A stretch of DNA of 64,000 nucleotides from Knufia peltigerae (lineage: Eukaryota > Ascomycota > Eurotiomycetes > Chaetothyriales > Trichomeriaceae), in contig JAPDRN010000011.1 in assembly GCA_030247855.1 (NCBI GenBank), forward strand, positions 372,001 through 436,000, read 5' to 3'. The notes under the pieces were generated by a model that worked only from the letters and a program-made list of their open reading frames with translations, was not told the origin of the DNA and made no database searches. The number at the start of each line of letters is the position of its first letter. The stretch's first letter is position 1. This document shows, piece after piece, positions 42,021 through 53,574 of this stretch. The position numbers and the translations under genes were made by a program.

Positions 42021-42974
42021 CTACGCTTCATCCACGTCCATCTTCTCCACCACAACCATACTGTCAGAATCACTGCCACTGCCAATCTCATGCACCGTCA
42101 CATACCGCCCAATCTCCTCTTTGGTGATGACCTTTTCGTTCAATACTGCGGTTGTGCCCTTGGCGAATCTGTAGTTGCGCTCTTTCTTGACCCTCTCATT
42201 AGGTTTAATGTAGTTTCTCAGCAGCTGCGTTGGCTTGTCTTTCTCGATGACACAAACGTCCACGTTACTTCCTGATCCTAGGTCGTTGAAGATACCAGCC
42301 ATAATCGCCTCAGAGCATATTTTGACGGCCTCGTCCTTGGTGAGATTCTTCTTCCACGTTGATTCAAACACTGACATTGCTGCCAATGACCCAGAACCCA
42401 TCGTTACGTAGGGGAGCTTGTCTGTTGATCCATGGGCATGAACTGTGAACAACCCTACTCCTGTTGGATCGACGCCTGCAACCACGAGATATGCCCCGAT
42501 ATGACCTTGGTATCTGAATAAGTGTTGTTTAAGCAGCGTCATCACAGTCACTACTCGAGGCATTCGACCCGTGGATAGAGAGTGTAGCTCGAGGTTGGAA
42601 GAGATGAGGGCGGTCGTGAATTCTGTATCCGCGGCGGTACCCGCGCCAGCGCACCAGATGTTGGGAGAGATATAATGCAGCTTCTCACAGTTCTATTGCA
42701 GAGAGGTCAGTCAGAATGCTTCGCAGAAGCTGAAGATAAGACATACCTTGTCGGCGACGATGGGTCCGCTGGTGGCTCTTGTGTCTGCCGCAATCTATGA
42801 CAACGAGGATTAGTATAGTGTATAAAGCATTGAGTAGCATCGACGTACAACAACACCATTGTCATAGATGCATCCTACGATGGTTGTGCCTGTGCTGGTC
42901 GCTTTTGGGAGGGGAACTCCTCGAGCATGGAGGGCAGCATTGCGATTGTAATTGCTGAAATCGAAGCCGGGCAT
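42021..42974 (-). CDS. PUP1: 20S proteasome subunit beta 2 (Pup1)
   Basis: Trypsin-like catalytic subunit of the 20S proteasome. Exons 42974-42849, 42794-42747 and 42692-42021 give a 281-residue precursor. A 29-residue propeptide ends at Gly29; autocatalysis exposes Thr30 of TTIVG, the N-terminal nucleophile. Lys and Asp of the active site are in the AADTRATSG and neighbouring segments. The C-terminal arm (PNERVKKERNYRFAKGTTAVL ... IGRYVTVHE) is the long tail that wraps around beta 3 in this subunit. The last ~20 residues are acidic (SGSDSDSMVVVEKMDVDEA), an addition beyond the yeast protein. Intron positions are all in phase 0. Confidence 0.97.
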
Positions 42975-44918
42975 CTTTGCGGCGAGGGCACAAAGCCTGC
43001 GTTTTCTCTAGTCCGCGAGGGTATCGGAGGGTTGTGATGATTACAGGCTCGTCAAAAGATTTATGAGAAGGGATGCAGGAGTTTTGAAGATGTATTGTGG
43101 GCGAGAATGCGTGATCGAAGATGTTGGACTGGCCAAAGCGAAGGCAGCTTCACGATGCGCAATGCACTTCAGAGACGCGGCACGAGGCTGACCTTGGCAT
43201 AGAAGACTAACTACTATAGGCTAGCGCAATAAATGACGAGGCTGCACTACATCCGTTCAGTGGGCCCGTTGCTATCAAGCCTCGTATCGAGACTTGGGAC
43301 TGTTGGAAAGCATTTGACTGCCAAATTACCTGGCAGAGGGACTCTTCCGCCAGAGCTCAGCGACACTCTTGCGAACGCCTCCCCCGCCTACATCATTCAC
43401 GGTAAATGATTCGCAGATTGTTGCTCGCATGGGCCTCGAGCAAGTTTCATCGGCCAGGATGACTTTCTCACTGTCACTATCTTTGTCTAGGCACATAGAT
43501 GGATATTGAGCACAAGCATCATTGACAGCGTGCGGCTTGCATGACTTGACTTACAATTGGATATCTATGCCATCCTCGCAACTCATCTCCGGGCCGATCT
43601 CAAAAGTACTTGCCGGATGAGCTCCTTTTATATCATAAAGCATACATGCTCGAGAGCGCTGTGGAATTTGCATCATCGCAAGAAGATTAATAACACTGCC
43701 AGCACAGGTACCAGCACTCACACCATATCCCCGTCTATCCCGCAAGCTGAAAGACCTAAATTCTCGGCATGAAGCCGCAACCAAGATATCCCACGCTTGT
43801 TCAGAGTTTCATACGTGCAGACTTCTCTTCTCGTGATCTTGCGTTTCTCCTTCTCAGTGAAATACTAGTTGAAGTAAGCCAAGGTGGTGCACGAATCTTT
43901 GGCAGTCTACTCCAAGAGACCAGCACCCAACTACGGCGTTCTTGAATGGGTGACTGAAGAAAGCTGGTCTGTAACGTGATCGCATTGGAACTCATGTTCG
44001 GCTCCGTGCTATTGCCACCTGTGTCTATGGCTAATTGTATTCGTGGTGTGTTTGAGTATGTTGGCTGGCTTGGCTTTCCCTGAAGGGATCGTATGTTCGC
44101 CGATTTCTTGATGGGAATGAGAACTTGTTGCCTCGATTTCAAGATGAGACTGATCGTAGCTGCTGGAATCACCAAGGTCAACGCTCTAGTATGACTGAAT
44201 GAGAGCCAGTTGGAGGGTACGAAATTAGGACACGAGATGGGCGAGGAGGTAAGCTCGAGACCTTAGATGTTAGCACCAAGCAGATAACGACTATGCACTC
44301 TGCAAAGACCTTGTCCCATGCCTTAAGAGCTATCTTGACACGCAGAGAATATTGTGCCTAACTAGACAAGGAGTGCGATTGGTGTCATGACAAACGCTGA
44401 CCAGTGGTTTGTGCTCTTCGTATCGTTCCAAGCTGCATATATCATTCGACCCCCGGCATCGAAAACGAGCCTGGTAAATCATAGAGGTATTAATGATCGC
44501 TGTGATTGATGAGTCGCGGCATTAATTCGCTGGCAGAGTGTTGTCGTGGTGATTAAGCTAGGCTTGAAGTGGAATGTAAATAAGACAACGTCATTTTCCG
44601 CGTACTCCATTTTCAGCCTCGCATGCGCTGGTTAATGTCTCCCAGCCACACCACCAACCTCCACGAAACTTACAGTGAAGGCAAGAAACTGCGTGGATAT
44701 TTCTGGGTGTTGTCAGTGTGAGTGCTCTCAAACTCTTAATCTACACATCTCATTAACAACTGTCAAAACTCAAACCTAGAGCACACAGACACGAAGCCAG
44801 CGTGCGCTATAACCTAACTCTGCCCGTACCACCTCGACCCCATCTGTGCACCACTCGACTTCTTCGCACTGACCAGAGTATTGCTCGAGGGGCTTTGAGC
44901 TCTAATCTCGTCATCATT
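42975..44918. other. long intergenic region, no gene seen
   Basis: 1.9 kb between divergent genes. Best open frames are 126 codons (43801-44181, -) and about 75 codons near 43551-43784, with no domain. The frame of the next gene is open from 44802, but its extension is not used. The sequence may hold promoters or a noncoding RNA; nothing specific is visible. Confidence 0.5.
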
Positions 44919-46088
44919 ATGGCACCAGTGTCATCTCTTTCCAAATACCCTGACATCGACGACCTCAAATTTTCCTCCCTCGAACTCGACGCCCGATCAG
45001 CAGCAGAACTCAGCGCGAGCGCTTTCAACAAACGAGATGCGAATCCCCTCAGCAGCCCTCTCCTTCCGATCAGCGATGACTCTAATATTCTCTCCCCAAT
45101 GGACACGTTCAAAGTCCTCACGGCACGAGACTCAAAGCCTACTGACAAGTTCAACCCGGGATCTGGATCTGTTCCGCCAGATGACATCAACATGAAAGGT
45201 CTTCAAGCCCTCTTCGCTATCATCGGGGTGGCTTTCGTCCTGGGAGCCATTTGGTTCTTCTTCTGGGCCAAGAATGGGGGTTTCAAATGGCGTAAAGGTG
45301 ACTGGGAAGAATACAAATCGACCGTCCTTCGTCGAAAGGGCCCCAACGGCACCACACTCAGTAACGCCACTAAATCCACGATTCTGGGAGGTGGAAGTGT
45401 CGTTGGAGAAGGATACTCTGACAAAGATGCTCACACCAACGCAGACACTGAAGCCATGACTGAAACTATGACGGTGACAGACATGTCATCTGAAGCCCCC
45501 ATCGTCAAGGAGAAGCAGTCCAAGAAGAACAAGAAGGAAACGGCTAAGGAACGTAAGCTGCGAGAAATTAAAGAAGCAGAGTGGGAAGGAGGCCATGACA
45601 ACGATGTGCGAGCTTATCGTCACGAGAAGGCCGCTCGAGTCGGTGGTCTGAATAAAGACTCTGACGCAAAATTCTACGGCACCGACTACACTGCAACCGA
45701 GCGCAGCGCAAGTGACATGCACAGCAACAGCGAGTATGGCTACAAAGCATCTGCCGCTGGTCCTCCACCACCTCCTGCTCATCGATCCAGACAAGCCAGC
45801 CCGGAAAAGCGCCAGTCTCGCCGGGACTTCTCATACGGCCAGGAGGATGGGTTCAGTGTAGGCGCGTCTGACGCAGACACTGGTGCTTCCCGCCCAGCAC
45901 GGTACAACTCACCCAACAAGAATGCACCTTCACAACGCCCAGTTCGAACTGTTCCAGGCTCCTTCACAACGCCTTTGGATTTTGACGTGCAGAGTCAACA
46001 CACCAAAGCCTACCACCATCCCATCCCAAGCTTACAGGGTAAGGCTGGTGGCTACCGTCGAGACAGAAGGGATAGCTTGGACGATTGA
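44919..46088 (+). CDS. conserved single-pass membrane protein
   Basis: 389 residues from the ATG at 44919 (MAPVSSLSKYPD); the frame is open from 44802, giving a 428-residue alternative. One transmembrane segment near residues 95-118 (LQALFAIIGVAFVLGAIWFFFW) separates a Ser/Asp-rich N-terminal part from a long basic, Ser/Pro-rich C-terminal part. The sequence after the span (WRKGDWEEYKSTVLRRKGPN) and a later segment (NDVRAYRHEKAARVGG) look conserved in Pezizomycotina membrane proteins of unknown role. A Lys-rich coiled segment (KEKQSKKNKKETAKERKLREI, 21 residues if extended) and a poly-Pro patch are present. No enzymatic domain is recognised, and I assign no function. Confidence 0.75.
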   Translation: MAPVSSLSKYPDIDDLKFSSLELDARSAAELSASAFNKRDANPLSSPLLPISDDSNILSPMDTFKVLTARDSKPTDKFNPGSGSVPPDDINMKGLQALFAIIGVAFVLGAIWFFFWAKNGGFKWRKGDWEEYKSTVLRRKGPNGTTLSNATKSTILGGGSVVGEGYSDKDAHTNADTEAMTETMTVTDMSSEAPIVKEKQSKKNKKETAKERKLREIKEAEWEGGHDNDVRAYRHEKAARVGGLNKDSDAKFYGTDYTATERSASDMHSNSEYGYKASAAGPPPPPAHRSRQASPEKRQSRRDFSYGQEDGFSVGASDADTGASRPARYNSPNKNAPSQRPVRTVPGSFTTPLDFDVQSQHTKAYHHPIPSLQGKAGGYRRDRRDSLDD

Positions 46089-47391
46089 AGCAGTTGTATA
46101 TAGCAACTTGACTTTCGAAGCTTGAACAAATTACTATGAACAACGACCACTAAGAATTTTAGAAAAGAAACGAACAATGGACCAGGAATGAAATGTGATG
46201 ATCATCAAAGTGTAAAAATGGAAAGCGTTATTGAAATGGGGCATGAAAACAGGACGTCGGTCTGGGAAGTTTCGGGAATATTGACATGAAAAAAGAATCG
46301 AATCAATCTGGGTGAGGTCCGATAGAGTCACGGAGAGGTCTGCATCCTAGACTCTTTCCTCTTTTCTGTGTAAATAGCACAAGAAAACATCGATGCAATT
46401 GAGGCCGCTTCTCACAGCCTTACGTCCAACTTCCCATAATACTTGTAGTAGGGTCACATACTGTGCTCCAGACTGGAGAAGATGGGGAGGCCACTATTGT
46501 ACTAATCGTGCTCCGTAGCGGTTGGGGACGAGTATCTATACCACCAAGTAGGTCCACCAGCCCACCAGCCCACGACCCCGTCGCTCCGGGCGGGCCTTGC
46601 CCACATTATTGGCTTGCCACGGGGCGCACAGATGTGCAGATGGGTGGTTGACATTCCGTCTGGAGTACGAGGGGGTGAGAAGTATCTCTGGTACTGTTGT
46701 AGGAAGACGTACTCATCGTGAGTACACCTGGGGAACAATCTTCGTAAAGGTGTACTGAAGCGGGCTCGAGATTCGACTTACCTAGATGTAGCCTCGTCGG
46801 GACCTGTGCTGTTATCTGTCTCATCAATACCAGACAAGACGGAGAGCGCACATCCCAAGGAGAAGGATATCGACCTCTGAGGGATGGACTCGAGAGGTCT
46901 ATTCACGAGAAACGGCGTGGAAAGACGACGAATTGGAATCGGTTGCATTCGCATGTACATGACTGCAACGCAGGTATTTCGACTAGTAACTATCAGTGTG
47001 CTTGTTTCCCGGATGACAACCACAAGATCCTGCGACACATGCTGAAAAAACCCCCAATCCATCGTCTGAACTCGTAGTGATTCAGCCTCGCAGTCGGCCA
47101 AAAAGAAAACAAAGAGGCACAGTTCGAATGCCTCCGACCACAAGTCCCAATGTAGTTTCAATTCCTGAAAAGGGAGAGCAAGCACATCTTCCCACGCCTG
47201 ATACGACACACGCACACACAACACCATTGCATGGCATTGCATCGTCATCACATCACTTCCGAAAAAAAAAGGAAAAACCCAATATCTTGTATCATCTCGA
47301 GCGCCGACCCAATTCCTTCACACCAAGAGAGGATAGACAATGAACAACGGCAGGAGAATAGACGTGATCCCAGGAGATACCTGAACAGTGT
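46089..47391. other. intergenic, no gene seen
   Basis: 1.3 kb between convergent stops. A 157-codon minus frame (46778-47251) has no domain. A poly-A run lies near 47262-47270. Confidence 0.5.
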
Positions 47392-47703
47392 CTAGATCTT
47401 CACTGCCTTGCTAGTCTTGCCGTCTGTTCCTTTGATTTTCTTTGTGCCTGCTGCCTTCTTGCCGGGCTTGCGCTCGACAGCTCCGGCGACTTTCTCGACT
47501 GCGCCCTCGACCTTGTCCTTGAGACTGGACTTGCTCTTTGCCGGGGCGCGCTTCTTAGTGACGCCTGCACCGGTGGTGCTCTTGGGTTTGGCAGTGCGCT
47601 TCTTGGTGGTGGTTCCGGCTTTGCGCTTGCGGACTGGTTCGGTAGATGGAGTGGTGAAGATGCGAGGCTTCGCATTGCCAGTTGCGCCACGTGTTTGGGC
47701 CAT
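47392..47703 (-). CDS. small Lys/Ala-rich basic protein
   Basis: 103 residues from the ATG at 47703 (MAQTRGATGNAKPRIF), rich in Lys, Ala and Thr (KKRTAKPKSTTGAG; KKRAPAKSKSS), with a central VEGAVEKVAGAVE segment. The composition resembles histone H1 tails or nucleolar/chromatin proteins, but there is no globular H1 domain, so DNA or RNA binding is only suggested. The frame continues upstream without stop to 48084, but that part has a different, non-basic composition and is more likely leader. ACGCGT and TGAGTCA sequences lie about 250-270 bp upstream. Confidence 0.7.
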   Translation of the reverse strand: MAQTRGATGNAKPRIFTTPSTEPVRKRKAGTTTKKRTAKPKSTTGAGVTKKRAPAKSKSSLKDKVEGAVEKVAGAVERKPGKKAAGTKKIKGTDGKTSKAVKI

Positions 47704-48550
47704 CTTGATTCTTTGGATCTTGCGTTCTGTAGGATGTCTAAGGGAGACTAGTCGACTGCGATAGAGGAAACAGGTCAGCTTTCGCGTTCGTCTGTGCTCG
47801 TCACTGGCAAGGTGCCTGTGGACGTATCCGGGGCGGGGCAAGGCGACACGGTTCAGCGAGGGTGAGATATGGGGATAGCTTTCCACAAAACCGTTGGAAT
47901 GGAATGAAACAATGCAACATGAGAGGTTATGTAGTCGCGACAACAGGTGAGTCACACGGTTGATAGAAAGACGCGTGTGGCAGGTGATGAACAGGCAACA
48001 AGGCGAAAGGCGGTGGTCGAGCGAAGTGACGGGAATGTGAAGGATATTTACGTACCTTGTGATTGAGTTGTCGCTGTATCGCAAGAATTTGACAATAGTT
48101 AATTAACACCTATGCGACCGACTTCCGGCGATGTCTAGAGTGAAAAAATGGTGTTGTGGTGCGATTGTTGTTGGAATTGTTGAGACAGCTGAGGTTGGGT
48201 GGGAGTTTGGGCTTTTTGAGCCAAACCCGCCAACTCAGCAGGCCGGACGATCACATTCGAAACACCAACACCTCCTCCTTCTCCTTGTCCTTTGTCAGCC
48301 GCCACAATGCTTGCTACCATTTCCCATTGTCATGCATATTCCATCATCCCATGTTGACAGCTCGGTTGTCTCTGACATATCTTGGTTTCTTGCGCAATAG
48401 GCCAGCATGCCCTGAGAGGTGGTTGTGTCTAAGCGCCGAGATTACGGGGGCGCTTGTCAGGCACGCAAATACCAGCTTGTGGCGCATTTGGATTGCAGAC
48501 ACCGATTTCATGCGTCAAACATCGAACGAGAGATCTGGTCGCAGCTGTGC
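47704..48550. other. 5' flank of basic protein, ISC1 3' flank
   Basis: 847 bp. Holds TGAGTCA (47948-47954) and ACGCGT (47971-47976). Small plus frames (48156-48554, 48419-48871) partly antisense to ISC1 are not believed. Confidence 0.5.
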
Positions 48551-50056
48551 CTAGTCGTACCAGTCTTTCAGAGCTCGATCATCCTGAACAGGGCCGCCAG
48601 TCAACTGCAACGCGTTTCGAACCTCCCACTCGAATTCTGCCAGTGCTCGGAGCTCGGATCCAACAAAAAGGAATCCAATGAGCCCATCCACAGTTCCGGC
48701 CATCAGTCCCAAACTGCTCAGCAAGATGAGAAGGAAGGCGACGAAATTCCTTGGAGACCACCAGATTGCCACAAAACAACCAATCGAAATAATTGCAGAT
48801 ACAATAAAATGCAGGCATCGCCATCGTCGTTGCTTTCTCTCTCGTATATTATATTCTCGTATCATAGCTAGGATATCGTTGTAAAACCCTTGCCCGATGT
48901 GTTTATGTGTTGGCAGTTTGGAGATTGCTGCATTGAAATCCTTGTCCTCAAAATCGGCGGAATCAGTGTTTGGATCATCGCTCAATGTTCCCCGAAGCAC
49001 ACCATTCACTTCGACCGTCGTGGGCGTAGTTGCTTTTGTTTCGCCTCTTTCGATGGTGGCATGCACTGCAAAGTGGTCACTCAAAGAGCAGTGCAGATCA
49101 GGGTGTCTCTCAGTAAGTGCCACTTTGACCCCTTCAACCTTCCATCCCTTCGAGATACCATTAAAAAAGATATAGTCCAGCCGATACGCGTTAGGATCAG
49201 GGTCGGTCCCCGCGATATGCCTGTCGTGACCTTTCTCGAGACGTTTGCGAGCCTCCTTGGGCCAGCGCCAGGTGTTGAGAACCGAATCACAAGTATGCCC
49301 GTGGTCCTGTAGACTGCTGTTCACATCTGGAACTGGATCCTCCTTCATTCGCTTCCTGCGTTCGATTTCAGGTAGATGATGGCTTTTCCCCACACTGCTG
49401 TCTGGCTTGACCACACGCCAAACGTCCTTGACGCCACCCCGACTTTCAATGAGCACGTGCGCGAAACTCAAAGGTACCATGTTGAAGTCGCCCATGCCCA
49501 GAACGAGGCTGCCTCGGTCAGAAGCTGCTCGCATCAGCTTCGCAATCTCCCAAGCTTGGGCTGTTCGATGACAAATGTAGCTGTCATTAGGTTCACGTTC
49601 GTATGGTGCATGTAAATGGGTATTGAATACCTCAATCAGCTGTCCATCGGGCAACTGTATCTGAGCACAAGCAACGCCTTTACCCACGAACCAGTCACCC
49701 CTGAAGAATGCTGTAGGACGGCCATTCAAAGGATACCGAAACATAGACGAATCCCTGATTGGCCAACGACTGAAAATAGCTAGCCCTCCACCGAAGATCC
49801 CTGAATGATAGTATTTCGCATGTGGCAATATTGATCGCGTGCGGTTTCGAATGTTTAGATAGTCGGCAAATGTCCAGCACTCTTGTAAGCCAACGATGTC
49901 AAGCTGAGGTGTATAGTCGGCGATACGATTGCCTATTTCGGATAGTCTTTCTGTTCGAAATTTCGAGAGGTACTTGAGTCCCCAGCAATTCAGAGTGAGA
50001 ACATTGATTGAGCTGGGACTGGCCTCGTCGGTCTTGGGCCGGACAACAGTCTCCAT
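48551..50056 (-). CDS. ISC1: inositol phosphosphingolipid phospholipase C (Isc1)
   Basis: Neutral-sphingomyelinase family enzyme that cleaves inositol phosphosphingolipids to ceramide, at the ER and mitochondria. Intronless, 501 residues. The DNase-I-like phosphodiesterase fold shows its metal and catalytic motifs: NVLTLNCWGL, GLQECW, FNTHLHA, GMGDFN and SLSDHFAVHA, the last with the catalytic His. A P-loop-like segment found in Isc1/nSMase lies in the central region. Two C-terminal hydrophobic spans (CLHFIVSAIISIGCFVAIWW and FVAFLLILLSSLGLMAG) anchor it to membrane. The start at 50056 gives a normal N terminus. It is divergent from the ferric reductase over 1.3 kb. Confidence 0.95.
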   Translation of the reverse strand: METVVRPKTDEASPSSINVLTLNCWGLKYLSKFRTERLSEIGNRIADYTPQLDIVGLQECWTFADYLNIRNRTRSILPHAKYYHSGIFGGGLAIFSRWPIRDSSMFRYPLNGRPTAFFRGDWFVGKGVACAQIQLPDGQLIEVFNTHLHAPYEREPNDSYICHRTAQAWEIAKLMRAASDRGSLVLGMGDFNMVPLSFAHVLIESRGGVKDVWRVVKPDSSVGKSHHLPEIERRKRMKEDPVPDVNSSLQDHGHTCDSVLNTWRWPKEARKRLEKGHDRHIAGTDPDPNAYRLDYIFFNGISKGWKVEGVKVALTERHPDLHCSLSDHFAVHATIERGETKATTPTTVEVNGVLRGTLSDDPNTDSADFEDKDFNAAISKLPTHKHIGQGFYNDILAMIREYNIRERKQRRWRCLHFIVSAIISIGCFVAIWWSPRNFVAFLLILLSSLGLMAGTVDGLIGFLFVGSELRALAEFEWEVRNALQLTGGPVQDDRALKDWYD

Positions 50057-51355
50057 TTAACAGGGCTCGTGATGTAGTGGTTTTTTGCTAACAAATTTTG
50101 CCAAGCTTGCCGAAGGACGAAGGATTGGTTTGGAATCAGGGGACAAAGCGAAGATAGCAAGCATTCAGGGAAGGGAAGGACATGTCGAAAAGAACAACAC
50201 CATAGAAGCAACAAATATCAGCAAGAAGGGAATCTTTTAGCAGACATGTCTGAACGCTGGTGTCGAAGAGAAGAATGGACGTGAAGTAATGTACAGATCG
50301 GAAGATCAAAGAAGTGATGGTCACGGCTTACATAAGACACTCGCCACTAATCCCTTTACAGTCTAGTGTTTTTTGTATGAGGACTCGCTGTTTCCCTGAA
50401 CTATATTGATTCCTTGACGCTGAACAAGACTTGTAGATTGCCAGTACGGCAAGCGTGGAGCATATCATTCAAGTGCAAGTGCGAGAAATCGAACGACTGA
50501 GGACTAAGGCCTGGAGAAAACTAAGTAACGCGTCAAGGATGCCGCCGATGTTCTTCAGCAGACCATCACGAGAGATCATATGGAGCTTTACCATGAAAAT
50601 GGTGGAGAGAGACTGCTGATCGGGTGAGCTCGAGTATCAGGCACATGGAAGGACATTTCTCCTGTCATTTTTACCTCAAAGTGATCATGGTAAAGAGTAA
50701 GTTTGCACACTTTTTGCCCTAAGTCAACACACCTGCCTGCGAAGGACAGAGGTGAAAGAATCCTTGGAATCTGCTCAATCCGGCACGTTAAAGCAGACCA
50801 TGTTCGATTCCGTCGATCTGGAGAGTATGAAGAGACCCGTTTCGGTGCCAAAGTATGAAAGAACGTGCACAACATACACGATCGAAGGCTGTCCCTTCGC
50901 ACTACAACCAGTCCTTCGTATTGCGACCATCACATGAGCTGGATGTCTTTCAAGGGCATTTGCGGAAGTTTCTTGCCCTTCTCTTGGTTCCATGAGAGCT
51001 GTCTTCTCCCACGAGATGAACAATACTGGCTTGAAAACGTGCTCATGCGCCATGTTGGCGGGATCTTGGCGTATTGAGCACATTTCCTACGGAACAAACT
51101 GTGGAGCCAGACCCCTGGCGACAGGGGCAGCTGTATACATCGCACCAGTCATGCTAGAGGATTTTAGCGGACATGCATGGCTAGGACATTGATGTATTGC
51201 CCTACAGGGTGTATGGCCTTGGCCAATGTGGTCTCAACCAACCCAGTAATGCTGCTGCAATTACCATGAAAAGCCCGGGTCGTACTTAAAGGCACCACTG
51301 GGCACCTCGTATCCTTGCTGGAACCCATTCCATCTGTCCAAATTATACAGCAGCA
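50057..51355. other. ISC1 / ferric reductase intergenic region
   Basis: 1.3 kb between divergent starts. Small open frames (up to 104 codons) without domains. An ACGCGT lies at 50528-50533. No clear SreA/GATA (ATCWGATAA) site is seen near the reductase. Confidence 0.5.
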
Positions 51356-53574
51356 ATGGCATCTCTTGCTACAATTCGAGTTCTTGCTTTGAGTGCTCTT
51401 CTGGGCCTGTCTCACTGTATGGTCTCAACTGGGCGCGATGGGCATGGTCTTATTGGATATGGTATCAAGATGTACTACCCCAATTGTTGCAGTGCATGTC
51501 GGAATGTTCTATCTAGGTCTCAATTGAACTGCTCCGAAAGCATGAACATGGACGGCATGGCAGGAATGCACATGAGCGGATCTGATTTCACCACATCAGC
51601 CGAGTGCTATGCCACTGACGATAATTTTCTCCGGTCGATGGCTTTTTGCATCAGTGAAAGGTGCCCCCATGACCCCAGTGTCAAAAACCTACAAGACTGG
51701 CAGATCGAACGGTGGTGGCGGATGAATATTCCTGGGACCGCTGCCGTTCAGCCCGAACCAAAAGAAACTTACCAGGAGGCTTTGGCAAAAGCAAAGACCA
51801 CACCGTCGGAGACCATCACGTCGGGAAGTCCTTTGAATGGCACGATGCTTGTTTCCGATGATGACTACCAGCCCAATTGGAATGCTAACAATGCTTTTGA
51901 ACATGTTGAGATTCTCCATGAACGATATGGGTAAGTTGTCCAAGGCGCAATCTCTTTCAACGACAACAATTGACACATCTGATCACCTATAGTCTCGTCG
52001 TCTTCCTCTCTGGAGTGGTTATCCCGATCGGATTCTCGCTCCTTCGGTTCTTGCCTTTCCCAACGCGCTGGACGACTCTCTTCAATGCCGTCATTGTCGA
52101 CCCTCCAGCCTTTGGACACCGTCACAAAGTCCCCATCCTCTGGGGTCTCACCAACATGCCAACACGGGGTCAAGCACTTTTCGTACTATATCTGACCGTC
52201 ATCAACGTCCTTCTTTGTTGTGTCGGCTATTCTTCTACACAGCCAAACGCCTGGTATCCTAATAACTCAGGTCGAGAGATATTGACATACGTCACCAATC
52301 GTTGTGGTGTCCTGAGTTTTGCCAACATCCCTTTACTTATCTTGTATGCTGGAAGAAACAATGTCCTGTTATGGTTGACCAACTGGAGCCATGAGACCTT
52401 CCTGCTGCTGCACCGTTATGTCGCCACCATTGCCACCCTACAGGCCATCATCCACTCTCTCATATACCTTCGCATCTATGTCGTCAATGGTAATCACAGC
52501 AGCGAGAGCAAACTATCATACTGGTACTGGGGTATAATTGCAACGATCGGCATGTCCATCTTACTGCCCATGTCAATGTTGCCCCTTCGACGCTTGTTCT
52601 ACGAAGCCTTTCTGCTGTGGCACATTGCTATTTCTGTCTTGGTCGTCGTCGGCTGCTACCTTCACATTTACGACCGCTTCGAGCATCAATGGGGTTACGA
52701 GGTCTGGATCTACGTCTCTTTTGCGGTATGGGGCTTCGACCGGCTCCTACGACTTGCCCGCCTTGCTGGTAATGGCCTGCGATGGGCAGATGTCACCATC
52801 ATTGACGATGACTATCTTCGCGTCGACATTTCTGGCGTCGGAGGCGATGGCCACGCGTATCTGTACTTTCCTACGCTGACGTGGCGCGTCTGGGAGAACC
52901 ATCCTTTCTCGGTTGCTTCAACCGTGCTATCAGGCCCCACACAACGTGCGTTGGCGACGCCAACTTCTTCTTCGACCGACGTTGAAAAGAACGAGGGCAT
53001 CATCACGAGCAACGTCGTCGTCGGCATGTCCGCCCATTCGCTTGATGGAGGGTCAGACAAAGAGCACGCCCAGGGACAACAAGAACAACCAAAGCTAGCC
53101 ATGACATTCCTGCTCCGCGGCCGCGGTGGTCTGACCTCGTTGCTGCGTTCTTCCACACGGTTGCCCGTCCTTGTGGAATCTCCCTATGGGAGACAGAACT
53201 CGACATTCTCCAAGCATCCGACATTGATATGCGTCGCGGGTGGAGTCGGCATAACGACGGTTTTGCCGTTGCTGCGTTCCCACCCTGGTCGGAGTAAACT
53301 CCTCTGGGGTGTCCGCACCCGTAGTCTGGTCGACGCTCTTTCAAACGAACTGGCTGGCGTCGAGAAAGAGGTCTTTGTTGGGAAAAGGATGAATGTGTGC
53401 GAGGAACTGGAGAGGGAAGTCGATGGTGCTAATCCAAGGCAGCAGCAACCTGTCGTGGTGGTCAGCGGTCCTGACGGTCTGGCTGACGACGTGAGGAACG
53501 CGGTGTGTGAGATTGCGAAGAAACGAGGAAGGAATATTTCCATCAAGCTCGTCGAGGAATCCTTCTCGTGGTAA
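51356..53574 (+). CDS. ferric/cupric reductase transmembrane protein (FRE family)
   Basis: Plasma-membrane metalloreductase that moves electrons from NADPH through FAD and two haems to extracellular ferric or cupric ions. Exons 51356-51930 and 51993-53574 give 718 residues. An N-terminal signal peptide is followed by a Cys-rich exoplasmic segment (NCCSACRNVLSRSQLNC) and a Met-rich cluster at 63-73 (MNMDGMAGMHM). Several membrane spans follow. The bis-haem His pairs are HRYVATIATLQAIIH and HIAISVLVVVGCYLH. The FAD site is HPFSVAS and the NAD(P) site VAGGVGITTVLPLL. The FAD-binding region contains a low-complexity insert. Metal preference is not determined. Confidence 0.95.

Noticed and set aside
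46778..47251. 157-codon minus frame
   Set aside because: Composition and lack of domain point to noncoding sequence.
50528..50533. ACGCGT in the ISC1 / ferric reductase intergenic region as an MCB
   Set aside because: A single 6-mer more than 450 bp from the nearest start, with no functional reason for S-phase control; likely chance.
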